From Streptomyces maremycinicus (lineage in GTDB: Bacteria; Actinomycetota; Actinomycetes; Streptomycetales; Streptomycetaceae), in assembly GCF_001184025.1 (NCBI RefSeq), contig NZ_BBYG01000020.1, forward strand, positions 62,001-126,000: DNA of 64,000 nt. The letters run 5' to 3'. The notes under the pieces are model-generated. The model did no database searches. It was given only the letters and a program-made list of their open reading frames with translations, and was not told where the DNA came from. The position numbers were made by a program, and so were the translations under genes. Positions 33,988 through 42,117 of this stretch are shown here, in pieces. Position 1 is the first letter of the stretch; every line of letters begins with the position of its first letter.

Positions 33988-34446
33988 TCACAGGGTGTCG
34001 AGGGCGGCGACGTACTCGCCGAGGTCACGGGCGTCCGGCAGCGCGTTGACGACGGTCCAGCGCACCAGGCCCTCCTTGTCGATGACGAAGGTGCCGCGCA
34101 CCGCGCAGCCCTTGTCCTCGGCGAAGACGCCGTAGGCACGGCTGACCTCGCCGTGCGGCCAGAAGTCGCTGAGCAGCGGGTACTCCAGGTCCTCCTGCTC
34201 GGCGAAGACGCGCAGGGTGTGGATGGAGTCGTTGGAGACCGCGAGCACCTGGGTGTCACGGTCGGCGAACTTCGGCAGGTTGTCGCGCACCTCGCACAGC
34301 TCTCCGGTGCACACGCCGGTGAAGGCGAAGGGGTAGAAGAGCAGGACGACGTTCTTGCTCCCCCGGAAGTCGGAGAGCTTCACGGCACGGCCGTGGTTGT
34401 CCTTGAGCTCGAAGTCGGGGGCCTTGTCGCCGACCTGGATCGCCAT
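33988..34446 (-). CDS. ahpE: Peroxiredoxin AhpE
   Basis: This 152-aa AhpC/TSA-family peroxiredoxin has VGDKAPDFELKDNHG, LLFYPFAFTGVCTGELCEVRD with the peroxidatic Cys46 in P-x3-T-x2-C context, and AVSNDSIHTLRVFAEQ. The length and motifs match the actinobacterial AhpE subclass, which reduces peroxides and peroxynitrite in the cytoplasm. Cys51 is an additional cysteine five residues on. SD AAGGGA lies upstream of the ATG at 34446, and TAGGGT near 34490 could be a -10. It is next to the Ter and DUF3052 genes. Confidence 0.9.
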   Translation of the reverse strand: MAIQVGDKAPDFELKDNHGRAVKLSDFRGSKNVVLLFYPFAFTGVCTGELCEVRDNLPKFADRDTQVLAVSNDSIHTLRVFAEQEDLEYPLLSDFWPHGEVSRAYGVFAEDKGCAVRGTFVIDKEGLVRWTVVNALPDARDLGEYVAALDTL

Positions 34447-34515
34447 CGCGTGGATGTCCCTTCGGGGTGGGGCTGTCTGGGTGGTTCCACCCTACGCAGC
34501 GACCGCCGAAAGGCC

Positions 34516-34554
34516 GCCGGACGGGCCGGGCACCAAGGCCCGTCCCGTCCGGCG
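34516..34554 (-). terminator. Hairpin between DUF3052 and ahpE
   Basis: GCCGGACGGG (from about 34517) pairs with CCCGTCCGGC (to about 34553), with GGCC-rich inner sequence. It lies downstream of the DUF3052 stop (34597) on the minus strand. Confidence 0.75.
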
Positions 34555-34596
34555 TCACATCACTTCACGGCACTTCCGGACGTCACTCCCTGGACG

Positions 34597-35034
34597 TCAC
34601 TTCTTGGACTTCGCGGCCTTGGGCGTCACCAGCCGGCTGCCACTCCAGTCCTTGCCGACGCTGACGCTCTTGCTGGCCGACAGACCCGCAGTCGTCGAGG
34701 CTTCGGAGATGTCGCTCGGCTCCACGTATCCCGTACGGCCGGTCTTCGGCGTCAGGAGGAGGATCGACCCGCCTTCTTCGATGTACGTGGTGGCGTCCAC
34801 CAGCGCATCCGTCAGGTCTCCGTCATCGTCGCGGAACCAGAGCACCACGGCGTCGGCGACGTCGTCGTAGTCCTCGTCCACCAGATCGCTGCCGATGACT
34901 TCCTCAATGGACTCGCGGAGCTCCTGGTCGACGTCGTCGTCGTAGCCGATCTCCTGGACCACCTGCTCGGGCTGGAAACCCAGCCTGACGGCAGGGCTGG
35001 TCCGCTCCTCCGCGTGGTCCGCGGTCGCGCTCAC
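34597..35034 (-). CDS. DUF3052 protein
   Basis: This 145-aa acidic cytoplasmic protein has AVRLGFQPEQVVQEIGYDDDVDQELRESIEEV, ADAVVLWFRDDDGDLTDALVDA and GGSILLLTPKTGRTGYVEPSDI, followed by a basic Lys-rich C-terminus. This is the actinobacterial DUF3052 family, commonly encoded beside aceE and ahpE. GTG at 35034 follows GGAGG with six-base spacing; the ATG at 35052 has no SD. Function unknown. Confidence 0.85.
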   Translation of the reverse strand: MSATADHAEERTSPAVRLGFQPEQVVQEIGYDDDVDQELRESIEEVIGSDLVDEDYDDVADAVVLWFRDDDGDLTDALVDATTYIEEGGSILLLTPKTGRTGYVEPSDISEASTTAGLSASKSVSVGKDWSGSRLVTPKAAKSKK

Positions 35035-35133
35035 GGGTTGCCTCCTGATCATGTTTTGGGGAATAACTCAGCCACGCGCGTGCGCGAAGCATTGGCCGTA
35101 GTCCACACGGGCGGGACGGATCGCGCAAGTACC

Positions 35134-35151
35134 CGGCGGTTCGGACCGCCG
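35134..35151. promoter_or_regulatory. Short perfect hairpin in the DUF3052-aceE divergent region
   Basis: CGGCGGT-TCGG-ACCGCCG. The 416-base space between the divergent DUF3052 (35034) and aceE (35451) genes holds this element, the phased repeats at 35360-35415 and presumably both promoters. No gene was seen in it. Confidence 0.5.
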
Positions 35152-35359
35152 AAACGGTGACGATCCTGGCCGTGTCGACGCAACTCCAGGCACGCGATTC
35201 GGACGGATGGTGACGTACACCACACCTATCTGCCCTGTTTGCGTATTTGAGAACCATCCAAGGGTACGAGATTCGAACGAGTGCCGGTTACCTCGGGGTA
35301 GAGATGACGTTTGCGGCCCCTAGGTACACGATGGGGGCGGTGCAGGCACCGGATACGCA

Positions 35360-35415
35360 GCGAGACACCCCGCGAGGCACCCGCGAGGCATGTACGAGGC
35401 ACGTACGAGAAACAC
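35360..35415. promoter_or_regulatory. Helically phased direct repeats upstream of aceE
   Basis: Five related units (consensus RCGAGGCAYSY) start at 35360, 35372, 35383, 35394 and 35405. They are spaced 12, 11, 11 and 11 bases apart, about one DNA turn, and end 35 bases before the aceE start codon. Tandem 11-base units are typical of operators bound by dimer arrays of response regulators such as PhoP, though the sequence does not match the PhoP box well. Confidence 0.5.
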
Positions 35416-35450
35416 CGTCCCACACAGCCCTCTGACAGGTAAGGAACAGC

Positions 35451-38198
35451 GTGGCTTCCGGATCCGATCGCAACCCGATCATCATTGGCGGCCTTCCGAG
35501 TCAGGTTCCTGACTTCGACCCCGAGGAAACGCAGGAGTGGCTCGACTCCCTCGACGCCGCGATCGACGAGCGCGGCCGGGAGCGGGCCCGCTATCTGATG
35601 CTCCGGCTGATCGAACGGGCCCGCGAGAAGCGCGTGGCCGTGCCCGAGATGCGCAGCACGGACTACGTCAACACGATCCCCACCAGGGCCGAGCCCTTCT
35701 TCCCGGGCAACGAGGAGATCGAGCGCCGGATCCTGAACGCGACCCGCTGGAACGCGGCCGTGATGGTGTCCAGGGCCCAGCGGCCGGGCATCGGGGTGGG
35801 CGGTCACATCGCCACCTTCGCCTCCTCCGCGTCGCTCTACGACGTCGGCTTCAACCACTTCTTCCGGGGCAAGGACGAGGGCGACGGCGGCGACCAGGTC
35901 TTCTTCCAGGGCCACGCCTCCCCGGGCATCTACGCGCGCGCGTTCCTGCTCGACCGGCTGAGCGAGCAGAACCTGGACGCGTTCCGCCAGGAGAAGTCGA
36001 AGGCCCCGGACGGGCTGTCCTCGTACCCGCACCCGCGGCTGATGCCGGACTTCTGGGAGTTCCCGACCGTGTCGATGGGTCTCGGCCCGATCGGCGCGAT
36101 CTACCAGGCGCGGATGAACCGGTACATGCACGCGCGCGGGATCGCCGACACGTCGAAGTCGCACGTGTGGGCGTTCCTCGGCGACGGCGAGATGGACGAG
36201 CCGGAGTCGCTCGGCCAGCTGACCATCGCCGCCCGTGAGGGCCTCGACAACCTGACCTTCGTCGTCAACTGCAACCTCCAGCGCCTCGACGGCCCGGTGC
36301 GCGGCAACGGCAAGGTCATCCAGGAGCTGGAGTCGGTCTTCCGGGGCGCCGGCTGGAACGTGATCAAGCTGATCTGGGACCGCTCCTGGGACCCGCTGCT
36401 CGCCCAGGACCGCGACGGCACCCTCGTCAACCGGATGAACACGACGCCGGACGGCCAGTACCAGACCTACGCCACCGAGTCGGGCGCCTACATCCGCGAC
36501 CACTTCTTCGGCGACGACCAGCGGCTGCGCGCGATGGTCGAGGGCATGACCGACGACCAGATCCTGCACCTGGGCCGCGGCGGTCACGACCACCGGAAGA
36601 TCTACGCGGCGTTCAAGGCGGCCGTGGAGCACAGCGGCCAGCCGACGGTCATCCTCGCCAAGACGGTCAAGGGCTGGACGCTGGGGCCGAACTTCGAGGG
36701 CCGCAACGCCACGCACCAGATGAAGAAGCTGACGGTGGCCGACCTCAAGGGCTTCCGCGACCGGCTGCACCTGCCGATCTCCGACAAGGAGCTGGAGGGC
36801 GGCCTCCCGCCGTACTTCCACCCCGGGCGGAACTCGGAGGAGATCCAGTACATGCACGACCGCCGCAAGGGTCTCGGCGGGTATGTGCCGACCCGTGTGG
36901 TGCGCTCGAAGCCGCTCGCCCTGCCGGACGACAAGGCGTACGCGAGTGTGAAGAAGGGCTCGGGCCAGCAGTCCATCGCCACGACCATGGCCTTTGTGCG
37001 GCTCCTCAAGGACCTCATGCGGGACAAGGAGCTCGGCAAGCGCTTCGTACTGATCGCGCCGGACGAGTACCGCACCTTCGGCATGGACTCCTTCTTCCCG
37101 AGTGCGAAGATCTACAACCCGCTCGGTCAGCAGTACGAGGCGGTGGACCGTGATCTGCTGCTCGCCTACAAGGAGTCGCCGACCGGGCAGATGCTGCACG
37201 ACGGCATCTCGGAGGCCGGCTGTACGGCGTCCCTGATCGCGGCGGGCTCGGCGTACGCCACGCACGGCGAGCCGCTGATCCCGGTCTACGTCTTCTACTC
37301 GATGTTCGGTTTCCAGCGCACCGGCGACCAGTTCTGGCAGATGTCGGACCAGCTGGCGCGCGGTTTCGTGCTGGGCGCGACCGCCGGCCGTACGACCCTG
37401 ACCGGTGAGGGTCTCCAGCACGCGGACGGCCACTCCCAGCTGCTCGCCTCGACGAACCCGGGCTGTGTGGCCTATGACCCGGCGTTCGGCTTCGAGATCG
37501 CGCACATCGTGCGGGACGGTCTGCGCAGGATGTACGGCAGTTCCACCGAGCACCCGCACGGCGAGGACGTCTTCTTCTACCTGACCGTCTACAACGAGCC
37601 GATCCAGCACCCGGCCGAGCCGGACGGCGTGGACGTCGAGGGCATCCTCAAGGGCGTGTACCGCTTCAGCGAGGGCACCTCGGGTTCGATCCCGGCACAG
37701 ATCCTCGCCTCCGGTGTGGCCGTCCCGTGGGCGGTCGAGGCGCAGAAGATCCTCGCCGAGGACTGGAACGTCAAGGCGGACGTCTGGTCGGCGACCTCCT
37801 GGAACGAACTGCGGCGCGAGGCCGTCGAGGTCGAGCGGCACAACCTGCTGCACCCGGAGGAGGAGCAGCGGGTGCCGTACGTGACGCGCAAGCTGGCCGG
37901 GGCCGAGGGGCCGTTCGTGGCCGTCTCGGACTGGATGCGGTCGGTGCCCGACCAGATCGCGCGCTGGGTGCCGGGCACGTACCAGTCGCTCGGCGCGGAC
38001 GGCTTCGGCTTCGCGGACACCCGGGGAGCGGCTCGCCGGTTCTTCCACATCGACGCCCAGTCGATCGCCGTGGGGGTGCTGACCGAGCTGGCGAAGGAGG
38101 GCAAGGTCGACCGGTCGCTGCTGAAGCAGGCCATCGACCGCTACCAGCTGCTGGACGTGTCGGCGGCGGACCCGGGGGCGGCCGGAGGCGACGCGTAG
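35451..38198 (+). CDS. aceE: Pyruvate dehydrogenase E1 component, homodimeric (AceE)
   Basis: The 915-aa protein is full length for the homodimeric E1p that decarboxylates pyruvate with thiamine diphosphate and acetylates the lipoyl domain of E2. Visible features are TDYVNTIPTRAEPFFPGNEEIERR near the N-terminus, GGHIATFASSASLYDVGFNHF, FFQGHASPGIYARAFLLDRLSE, the TPP/Mg2+ motif GDGEMDEPES...VVNCNLQRLDGP, and a transketolase central domain with LIAPDEYRTFGMDS. GTG follows AAGGA at five-base spacing. It supplies acetyl-CoA, substrate of the nearby fatty-acid operon. Confidence 0.96.
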   Translation: MASGSDRNPIIIGGLPSQVPDFDPEETQEWLDSLDAAIDERGRERARYLMLRLIERAREKRVAVPEMRSTDYVNTIPTRAEPFFPGNEEIERRILNATRWNAAVMVSRAQRPGIGVGGHIATFASSASLYDVGFNHFFRGKDEGDGGDQVFFQGHASPGIYARAFLLDRLSEQNLDAFRQEKSKAPDGLSSYPHPRLMPDFWEFPTVSMGLGPIGAIYQARMNRYMHARGIADTSKSHVWAFLGDGEMDEPESLGQLTIAAREGLDNLTFVVNCNLQRLDGPVRGNGKVIQELESVFRGAGWNVIKLIWDRSWDPLLAQDRDGTLVNRMNTTPDGQYQTYATESGAYIRDHFFGDDQRLRAMVEGMTDDQILHLGRGGHDHRKIYAAFKAAVEHSGQPTVILAKTVKGWTLGPNFEGRNATHQMKKLTVADLKGFRDRLHLPISDKELEGGLPPYFHPGRNSEEIQYMHDRRKGLGGYVPTRVVRSKPLALPDDKAYASVKKGSGQQSIATTMAFVRLLKDLMRDKELGKRFVLIAPDEYRTFGMDSFFPSAKIYNPLGQQYEAVDRDLLLAYKESPTGQMLHDGISEAGCTASLIAAGSAYATHGEPLIPVYVFYSMFGFQRTGDQFWQMSDQLARGFVLGATAGRTTLTGEGLQHADGHSQLLASTNPGCVAYDPAFGFEIAHIVRDGLRRMYGSSTEHPHGEDVFFYLTVYNEPIQHPAEPDGVDVEGILKGVYRFSEGTSGSIPAQILASGVAVPWAVEAQKILAEDWNVKADVWSATSWNELRREAVEVERHNLLHPEEEQRVPYVTRKLAGAEGPFVAVSDWMRSVPDQIARWVPGTYQSLGADGFGFADTRGAARRFFHIDAQSIAVGVLTELAKEGKVDRSLLKQAIDRYQLLDVSAADPGAAGGDA

Positions 38199-38307
38199 CC
38201 GCTCCGCCGGCGGGCCGGTGGGCGTCCGCGGGTCGTCGGGGGCCGGCCGTCCGGTCCCCGCGCCCCTGACGGGACTCACCGGCCCCCCGTTTCCCTACGA
38301 TGCGGGC

Positions 38308-39360
38308 ATGCAAGAACAATCGGCGCAGAGCCGGTGGGAGCTCTGGACCCAACGGCCGCTGCTGGCCCTCGCGGTGGTGTTCGCCGTCGCCTACGCCGTA
38401 CCGATCGTGGACACCTCGGCCGACCACACGCTGACCACGGCCTGCACCGCGGTCGAGTGGGTGGTGTGGGGGGCGTTCGCCGCGGACTACGTGGTCCGGC
38501 TGGCGCTGGCGTCCGACCGGCGGCGGTTCGTGCGGACGCACTGGCTGGACCTGTGCGCGGTGGTGCTGCCGCTGGCGCAGCAGCTCAAGCTGCTGCGGCT
38601 GGTCTCGACGCTGCTGCTGGTGGGGCGGCGGGCGCGGATGGCCTCGCAGATCCGGATGACGACGTACGTCGTGGGGGCGGTCGTCGGGCTGCTGATGTTC
38701 GGCTCGCTCGCCGTGCTGTCGGTGGAGCGGGGGTCGCCCGACGGGAACATCCGCACGCTGGGTGACGCCCTGTGGTGGTCGTTCACGACGATGACGACCG
38801 TGGGATACGGCGACCACGCGCCGACCACCGGACTGGGGCGGATCATCGCCGTCGGGCTGATGCTCTCCGGGATCGCCCTGCTCGGTGTCGTGACCGCGAA
38901 CATCGCCGCGTGGTTCATCGCCCGGTTCGACAAGGACGACATCGAGGAACGCGCTCAGACGGAGGCGATCCTGGCCCTGACGCTGGAGGTGCGGGCGCTG
39001 CGGGCGGAGGTGGCGGCGCTGCGGGACAGTCCCGACGAAGCGCCGCCCTCCGGCCGCCCGCCCGTGTCGGCCGACCGTCCGGCCCGCTGGGCCGGGAGCC
39101 GGCTGCCGGTGCTAGAGAAGCCCGTTGCCCGTGCCGGCGGCGCCCGCCAGCCAGATGACCGCCAGCAGGGTGTCGATCGCGCCGAGGGCGACGGCGACCA
39201 GGGCCGGTACCGGACGGGAACCCGCCCAGCTGCGGCCCATGGCCAGCCAGCCGCAGACGATCGCCGCCGGGCCGAGGACGATCCCCAGCGCGAAGAATCC
39301 GGCGACCGCGCAGACGAGGCCGACGATGCCGAGCGTCGCGCGATCCGGCCCGGTCCGTGA
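38308..39360 (+). CDS. Voltage-gated-type potassium channel
   Basis: This 350-aa membrane protein has six transmembrane segments and the K+ selectivity filter TTVGYGD (163-169) between S5 and S6. The S4 region (LKLLRLVSTLLLVGRRARMASQIR) has few regularly spaced positive charges, so voltage sensing is likely weak. A coiled coil (ERAQTEAILALTLEVRALRAEVAALRD, 214-240) follows S6. Residues 269-350 are encoded opposite the DUF4190 gene and look low-complexity, so the authentic C-terminus may have extended by stop loss. ATG has no SD; TACGAT lies six bases upstream. Confidence 0.85.
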   Translation: MQEQSAQSRWELWTQRPLLALAVVFAVAYAVPIVDTSADHTLTTACTAVEWVVWGAFAADYVVRLALASDRRRFVRTHWLDLCAVVLPLAQQLKLLRLVSTLLLVGRRARMASQIRMTTYVVGAVVGLLMFGSLAVLSVERGSPDGNIRTLGDALWWSFTTMTTVGYGDHAPTTGLGRIIAVGLMLSGIALLGVVTANIAAWFIARFDKDDIEERAQTEAILALTLEVRALRAEVAALRDSPDEAPPSGRPPVSADRPARWAGSRLPVLEKPVARAGGARQPDDRQQGVDRAEGDGDQGRYRTGTRPAAAHGQPAADDRRRAEDDPQREESGDRADEADDAERRAIRPGP

Positions 39361-39417
39361 CCCCATGCGGCCACGTGAGCGGGGGTACCTGCGCGTGCCG
39401 TTTCCGAAGCCGGCCAT
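39112..39417 (-). CDS. Small DUF4190-like membrane protein
   Basis: The 101-aa protein has a basic N-terminus and two hydrophobic hairpins: LGIVGLVCAVAGFFALGIVLGPAAIVCGWLAMGRS and PALVAVALGAIDTLLAVIWLAG. This arrangement, with G-x-x-A/C-x-x-x-G spacing, fits DUF4190. ATG at 39417 follows GGGAG. Its last 249 coding bases overlap the 3' end of the K+ channel frame on the other strand. Confidence 0.75.
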   Translation of the reverse strand: MAGFGNGTRRYPRSRGRMGSRTGPDRATLGIVGLVCAVAGFFALGIVLGPAAIVCGWLAMGRSWAGSRPVPALVAVALGAIDTLLAVIWLAGAAGTGNGLL

Positions 39418-39664
39418 CGAACAACTCCCTCGATTCCGGGGATGTGTTGTTGTTCGGGTACCCGCGACACGCGGAACATTCCCCGCAGTTGCCGGGCTGT
39501 CGGCGCGCTGTCCCCCTCCGGCAGCGCGCCGCGGCCCTGGCCGCCCTCCCATCCGGAGGGCTTGACTAACTGTGACCTGCGACGCGTGCCGGAGGCGAGG
39601 AACCTTTAGCGTTGTCACCCTGATAGGGGAAACTCGTTGAGATTCCGTCAGGGTTGAGGTCCTG

Positions 39665-41284
39665 TCAGATATGCCCCACGCCCGCGCCCGCCTCCGCGTT
39701 CTCGCCCCGCTTGGTGAGCAGCGCGACGAACACGGCGACGACCGCCACCCCGGCGGCGACCAGCGAGGCGAGGCTCATCCCGGAGATGAACGTGTCGTGG
39801 GCGACGTCCGTGATCTTCGCGGCGATCGCCTCCGGGGTGCCCTTCGCGACCGGGGCCACGCCGACCTGGACGGCCTCGGAGGCCTGGTCCAGCTGGGCGG
39901 GGGTGAGTTCGGGCAGACCCGCGCCCTTCCAGTTGGCGGGCAGGTCACCGTCGACCTTGGAGGCCATCACGGCACCCAGCACGGCCGTACCGAGGCTGCC
40001 GCCGATCTGCATGGCCGCCTGCTGGAGACCGCCCGCGACGCCGGACAGCTCCATGGGGGCGTTGCCGACGATGACCTCCGTCGCGCCGACCATGACCGGG
40101 GCGAGACCGAAGCCCAGCAGGGCGAACCAGACGGACATGAGACCGCTGCTCGTGTCCGTCTCCAGCGTGGACATGCCGTACATGGCGATCGCGGTGGCGG
40201 CCATACCGCCCGCCAGCGGGATGCGCGGGCCCAGCTTGGTGATCGCCGCGCCCGCGAGCGGGGAGCCGACGATCATCATGCCGGTCAGCGGGAGCAGGTG
40301 CAGGCCCGCGTCTATCGGGCTCATACCGTGCACGTTCTGGAGGTAGAACGTCACGAAGAACAGGCCGCCCATGAAGGCGATCGCCATCAGGACCATGAGG
40401 ACCACGCCCGCCGACAGCGGGACGGAACGGAACAGCGCCAGCGGGATGAGCGGCTCCCTGACCTTCGTCTCCCAGAAGGCGAAGGCCACGAAGAGCACCG
40501 CGGAGCCGACCAGGAAGGCCCAGGTCGCGCCGTCGGCCCAGCCCCAGGTCGGCGCCTTGATCAGAGCCCAGACCAGACAGAACATCGCGCCCGAGAGCAG
40601 GGCGATGCCGAGGAGGTCGAAGGAGCGCGGGGCGTTCTCCGCGCGGTGGTCGAGCAGGATCACCACGCCCATGACGAGGGCGAGGGCGCCGACCGGCACG
40701 TTGATGAAGAACACCGACTGCCAGTTGACGTGCTCGACGAGGACACCGCCGAGGATCGGGCCGCCGGCGGTGGACGCGCCGATGACCATGCCCCACAGGC
40801 CGATGGCCATGTTGAGCTTCTCGGCCGGGAAGGTCGCGCGCAGCAGACCGAGCGCGGCCGGCATCAGCAGGGCGCCGAACAGGCCCTGGAGCGCCCGGAA
40901 GGCCACGACCGCGCCGATGCTGCCGGACAGGCCGATCGCGCCGGAGGCGGCCGCGAAGCCGACGACGCCTATCAGGAAGGTCTGGCGGTGGCCGAAGCGG
41001 TCACCGAGCTTGCCCGCGGTGATCAGGGAGACCGCGAGGGCGAGGAAGTAGGCGTTGGTGATCCACTGGACCTCGGCGAAGGTGGCACCCAGGTCGCTGG
41101 CGATCGCCGGGTTGGCGATGGCCACGATGGTGCCGTCGAGGGCCACCATCATGACGCCGACGGCGACGGTGATGAGGGTGAACCACGGGTGGCCGCGCAG
41201 CCCCTTGGCGGGCGGCCCGTCCGACGGGTCTGCCGGTGCCTTGCCGCCCGGTCCGGTCGCGTCGATGGTGGTCTGACTGGTCAT
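39665..41284 (-). CDS. MFS drug exporter (DHA2/EmrB-QacA family)
   Basis: This 539-aa antiporter with 14 membrane segments carries VALDGTIVAIANPAIASDL in TM1, GKLGDRFGHRQTF in motif A, and GPILGGVLVEHVNWQSVFFINVPVG (motif C and following). It has the usual DHA2 length without an added domain. ATG at 41284 has no SD but lies seven bases after TAACCT, part of a promoter facing that of the divergent tetR gene. The regulator encoded next to it probably represses it. Its drug range is unknown. Confidence 0.92.
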   Translation of the reverse strand: MTSQTTIDATGPGGKAPADPSDGPPAKGLRGHPWFTLITVAVGVMMVALDGTIVAIANPAIASDLGATFAEVQWITNAYFLALAVSLITAGKLGDRFGHRQTFLIGVVGFAAASGAIGLSGSIGAVVAFRALQGLFGALLMPAALGLLRATFPAEKLNMAIGLWGMVIGASTAGGPILGGVLVEHVNWQSVFFINVPVGALALVMGVVILLDHRAENAPRSFDLLGIALLSGAMFCLVWALIKAPTWGWADGATWAFLVGSAVLFVAFAFWETKVREPLIPLALFRSVPLSAGVVLMVLMAIAFMGGLFFVTFYLQNVHGMSPIDAGLHLLPLTGMMIVGSPLAGAAITKLGPRIPLAGGMAATAIAMYGMSTLETDTSSGLMSVWFALLGFGLAPVMVGATEVIVGNAPMELSGVAGGLQQAAMQIGGSLGTAVLGAVMASKVDGDLPANWKGAGLPELTPAQLDQASEAVQVGVAPVAKGTPEAIAAKITDVAHDTFISGMSLASLVAAGVAVVAVFVALLTKRGENAEAGAGVGHI

Positions 41285-41291
41285 GCGTTCG

Positions 41292-41344
41292 AGGTTAGTG
41301 ACAGCCACTGACAATTGACAATCGAGTTCATAAGCCGGTAACTG
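41292..41344. promoter_or_regulatory. Face-to-face promoters with shared -35 region for the MFS and tetR genes
   Basis: Plus strand: TTGACA (41315-41320), 18 bases, TAACTG (41339-41344), seven bases, ATG of tetR at 41352. Minus strand: TTGTCA (41321-41316), 18 bases, TAACCT (41297-41292), seven bases, ATG of the exporter at 41284. The -35 boxes overlap by five bases in the direct repeat TGACAAT-TGACAAT. Both mRNAs should be leaderless. A TetR dimer bound here would block both promoters. Confidence 0.75.
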
Positions 41345-41351
41345 ACACTCC

Positions 41352-41978
41352 ATGGAGACTCTGCGTGAGCGCAAGAAGCAGCGCACCCGGGACGCGCTGT
41401 TGCGCGCCGCGGTGGAGCTGTTCACCTCGCGGGGGTACGAGCGGACCACCGTCGACGAGATCGCCGCAGCCGTCGACGTCTCGCAGCGCACCTTCTTCCG
41501 CTACTTCGCCGGGAAGGACGAGGCCGCGCTCGCGCTGGTGGAGATGACGGTGGAACGGTTCGTCGAGGCGGTGCGCGCCCGTCCGCCGCACGAGCCGCCG
41601 ATGGAGGCGCTGCGCCAGGCGGTGCTGGACGGCTGGGACTCCATCAACGAGGTCGTCGAGTCCGTCGTGCCCGTGGAGCGGTATCTGCGGATGTACCGGG
41701 TGATCGAGTCGACGCCGGTGCTGCTCGCCGCGCATCTGCGGCGCTCGGTGGAGGTGGAGGAGGACCTCGCCCGGGTGGTCGCCGAGCGCGAGGGGCTCGA
41801 CCTGGACGCCGATCCGCGGCCGCGGCTGGCGGTGGCCGTGTTCAGCGGGGTGATGCGGGCCACGGAACGTCAGTGGTCCACGGACCCGGACTTCGGCCTG
41901 GACAGGATCCGCGCCCTCACGTCCCTGTATCTCGACGGGGTGGGCCCGGCCCTGCTGGGGGACTGGCGCGGGGCCTGA
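41352..41978 (+). CDS. TetR-family transcriptional regulator
   Basis: This 208-aa regulator has an N-terminal TetR helix-turn-helix (KKQRTRDALLRAAVELFTSRGYERTTVDEIAAAVDVSQRTFFRYFAGKDE, ending in the conserved FFRYF) and a TetR_C-like ligand domain with ATERQWSTDPDFGLD. It is divergent from and probably controls the MFS exporter, with which it shares a 67-base promoter region. There is no SD; the transcript is predicted to be leaderless. Confidence 0.92.
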   Translation: METLRERKKQRTRDALLRAAVELFTSRGYERTTVDEIAAAVDVSQRTFFRYFAGKDEAALALVEMTVERFVEAVRARPPHEPPMEALRQAVLDGWDSINEVVESVVPVERYLRMYRVIESTPVLLAAHLRRSVEVEEDLARVVAEREGLDLDADPRPRLAVAVFSGVMRATERQWSTDPDFGLDRIRALTSLYLDGVGPALLGDWRGA

Positions 41979-42117
41979 CGACGCGGCAGCGGGGCGAGGG
42001 CGGCGTGCCGGACATAGAGACGTAAAGGGCTCTATGACCCGTCCCACGCCCGTCGAAACGTGATCCCCGTCACTTGGGTCACCCGAGACCCTCTCGTTCT
42101 CCTAGTGTGTCCTTTCA

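Noticed and set aside
35360..35415. PhoP box
   Set aside because: The 11-base spacing fits but the units do not match GTTCACC on either strand, so no regulator was named.
35226..38279. 1017-codon open frame antisense to aceE
   Set aside because: No motif. AceE on the plus strand is full length and unmistakable.
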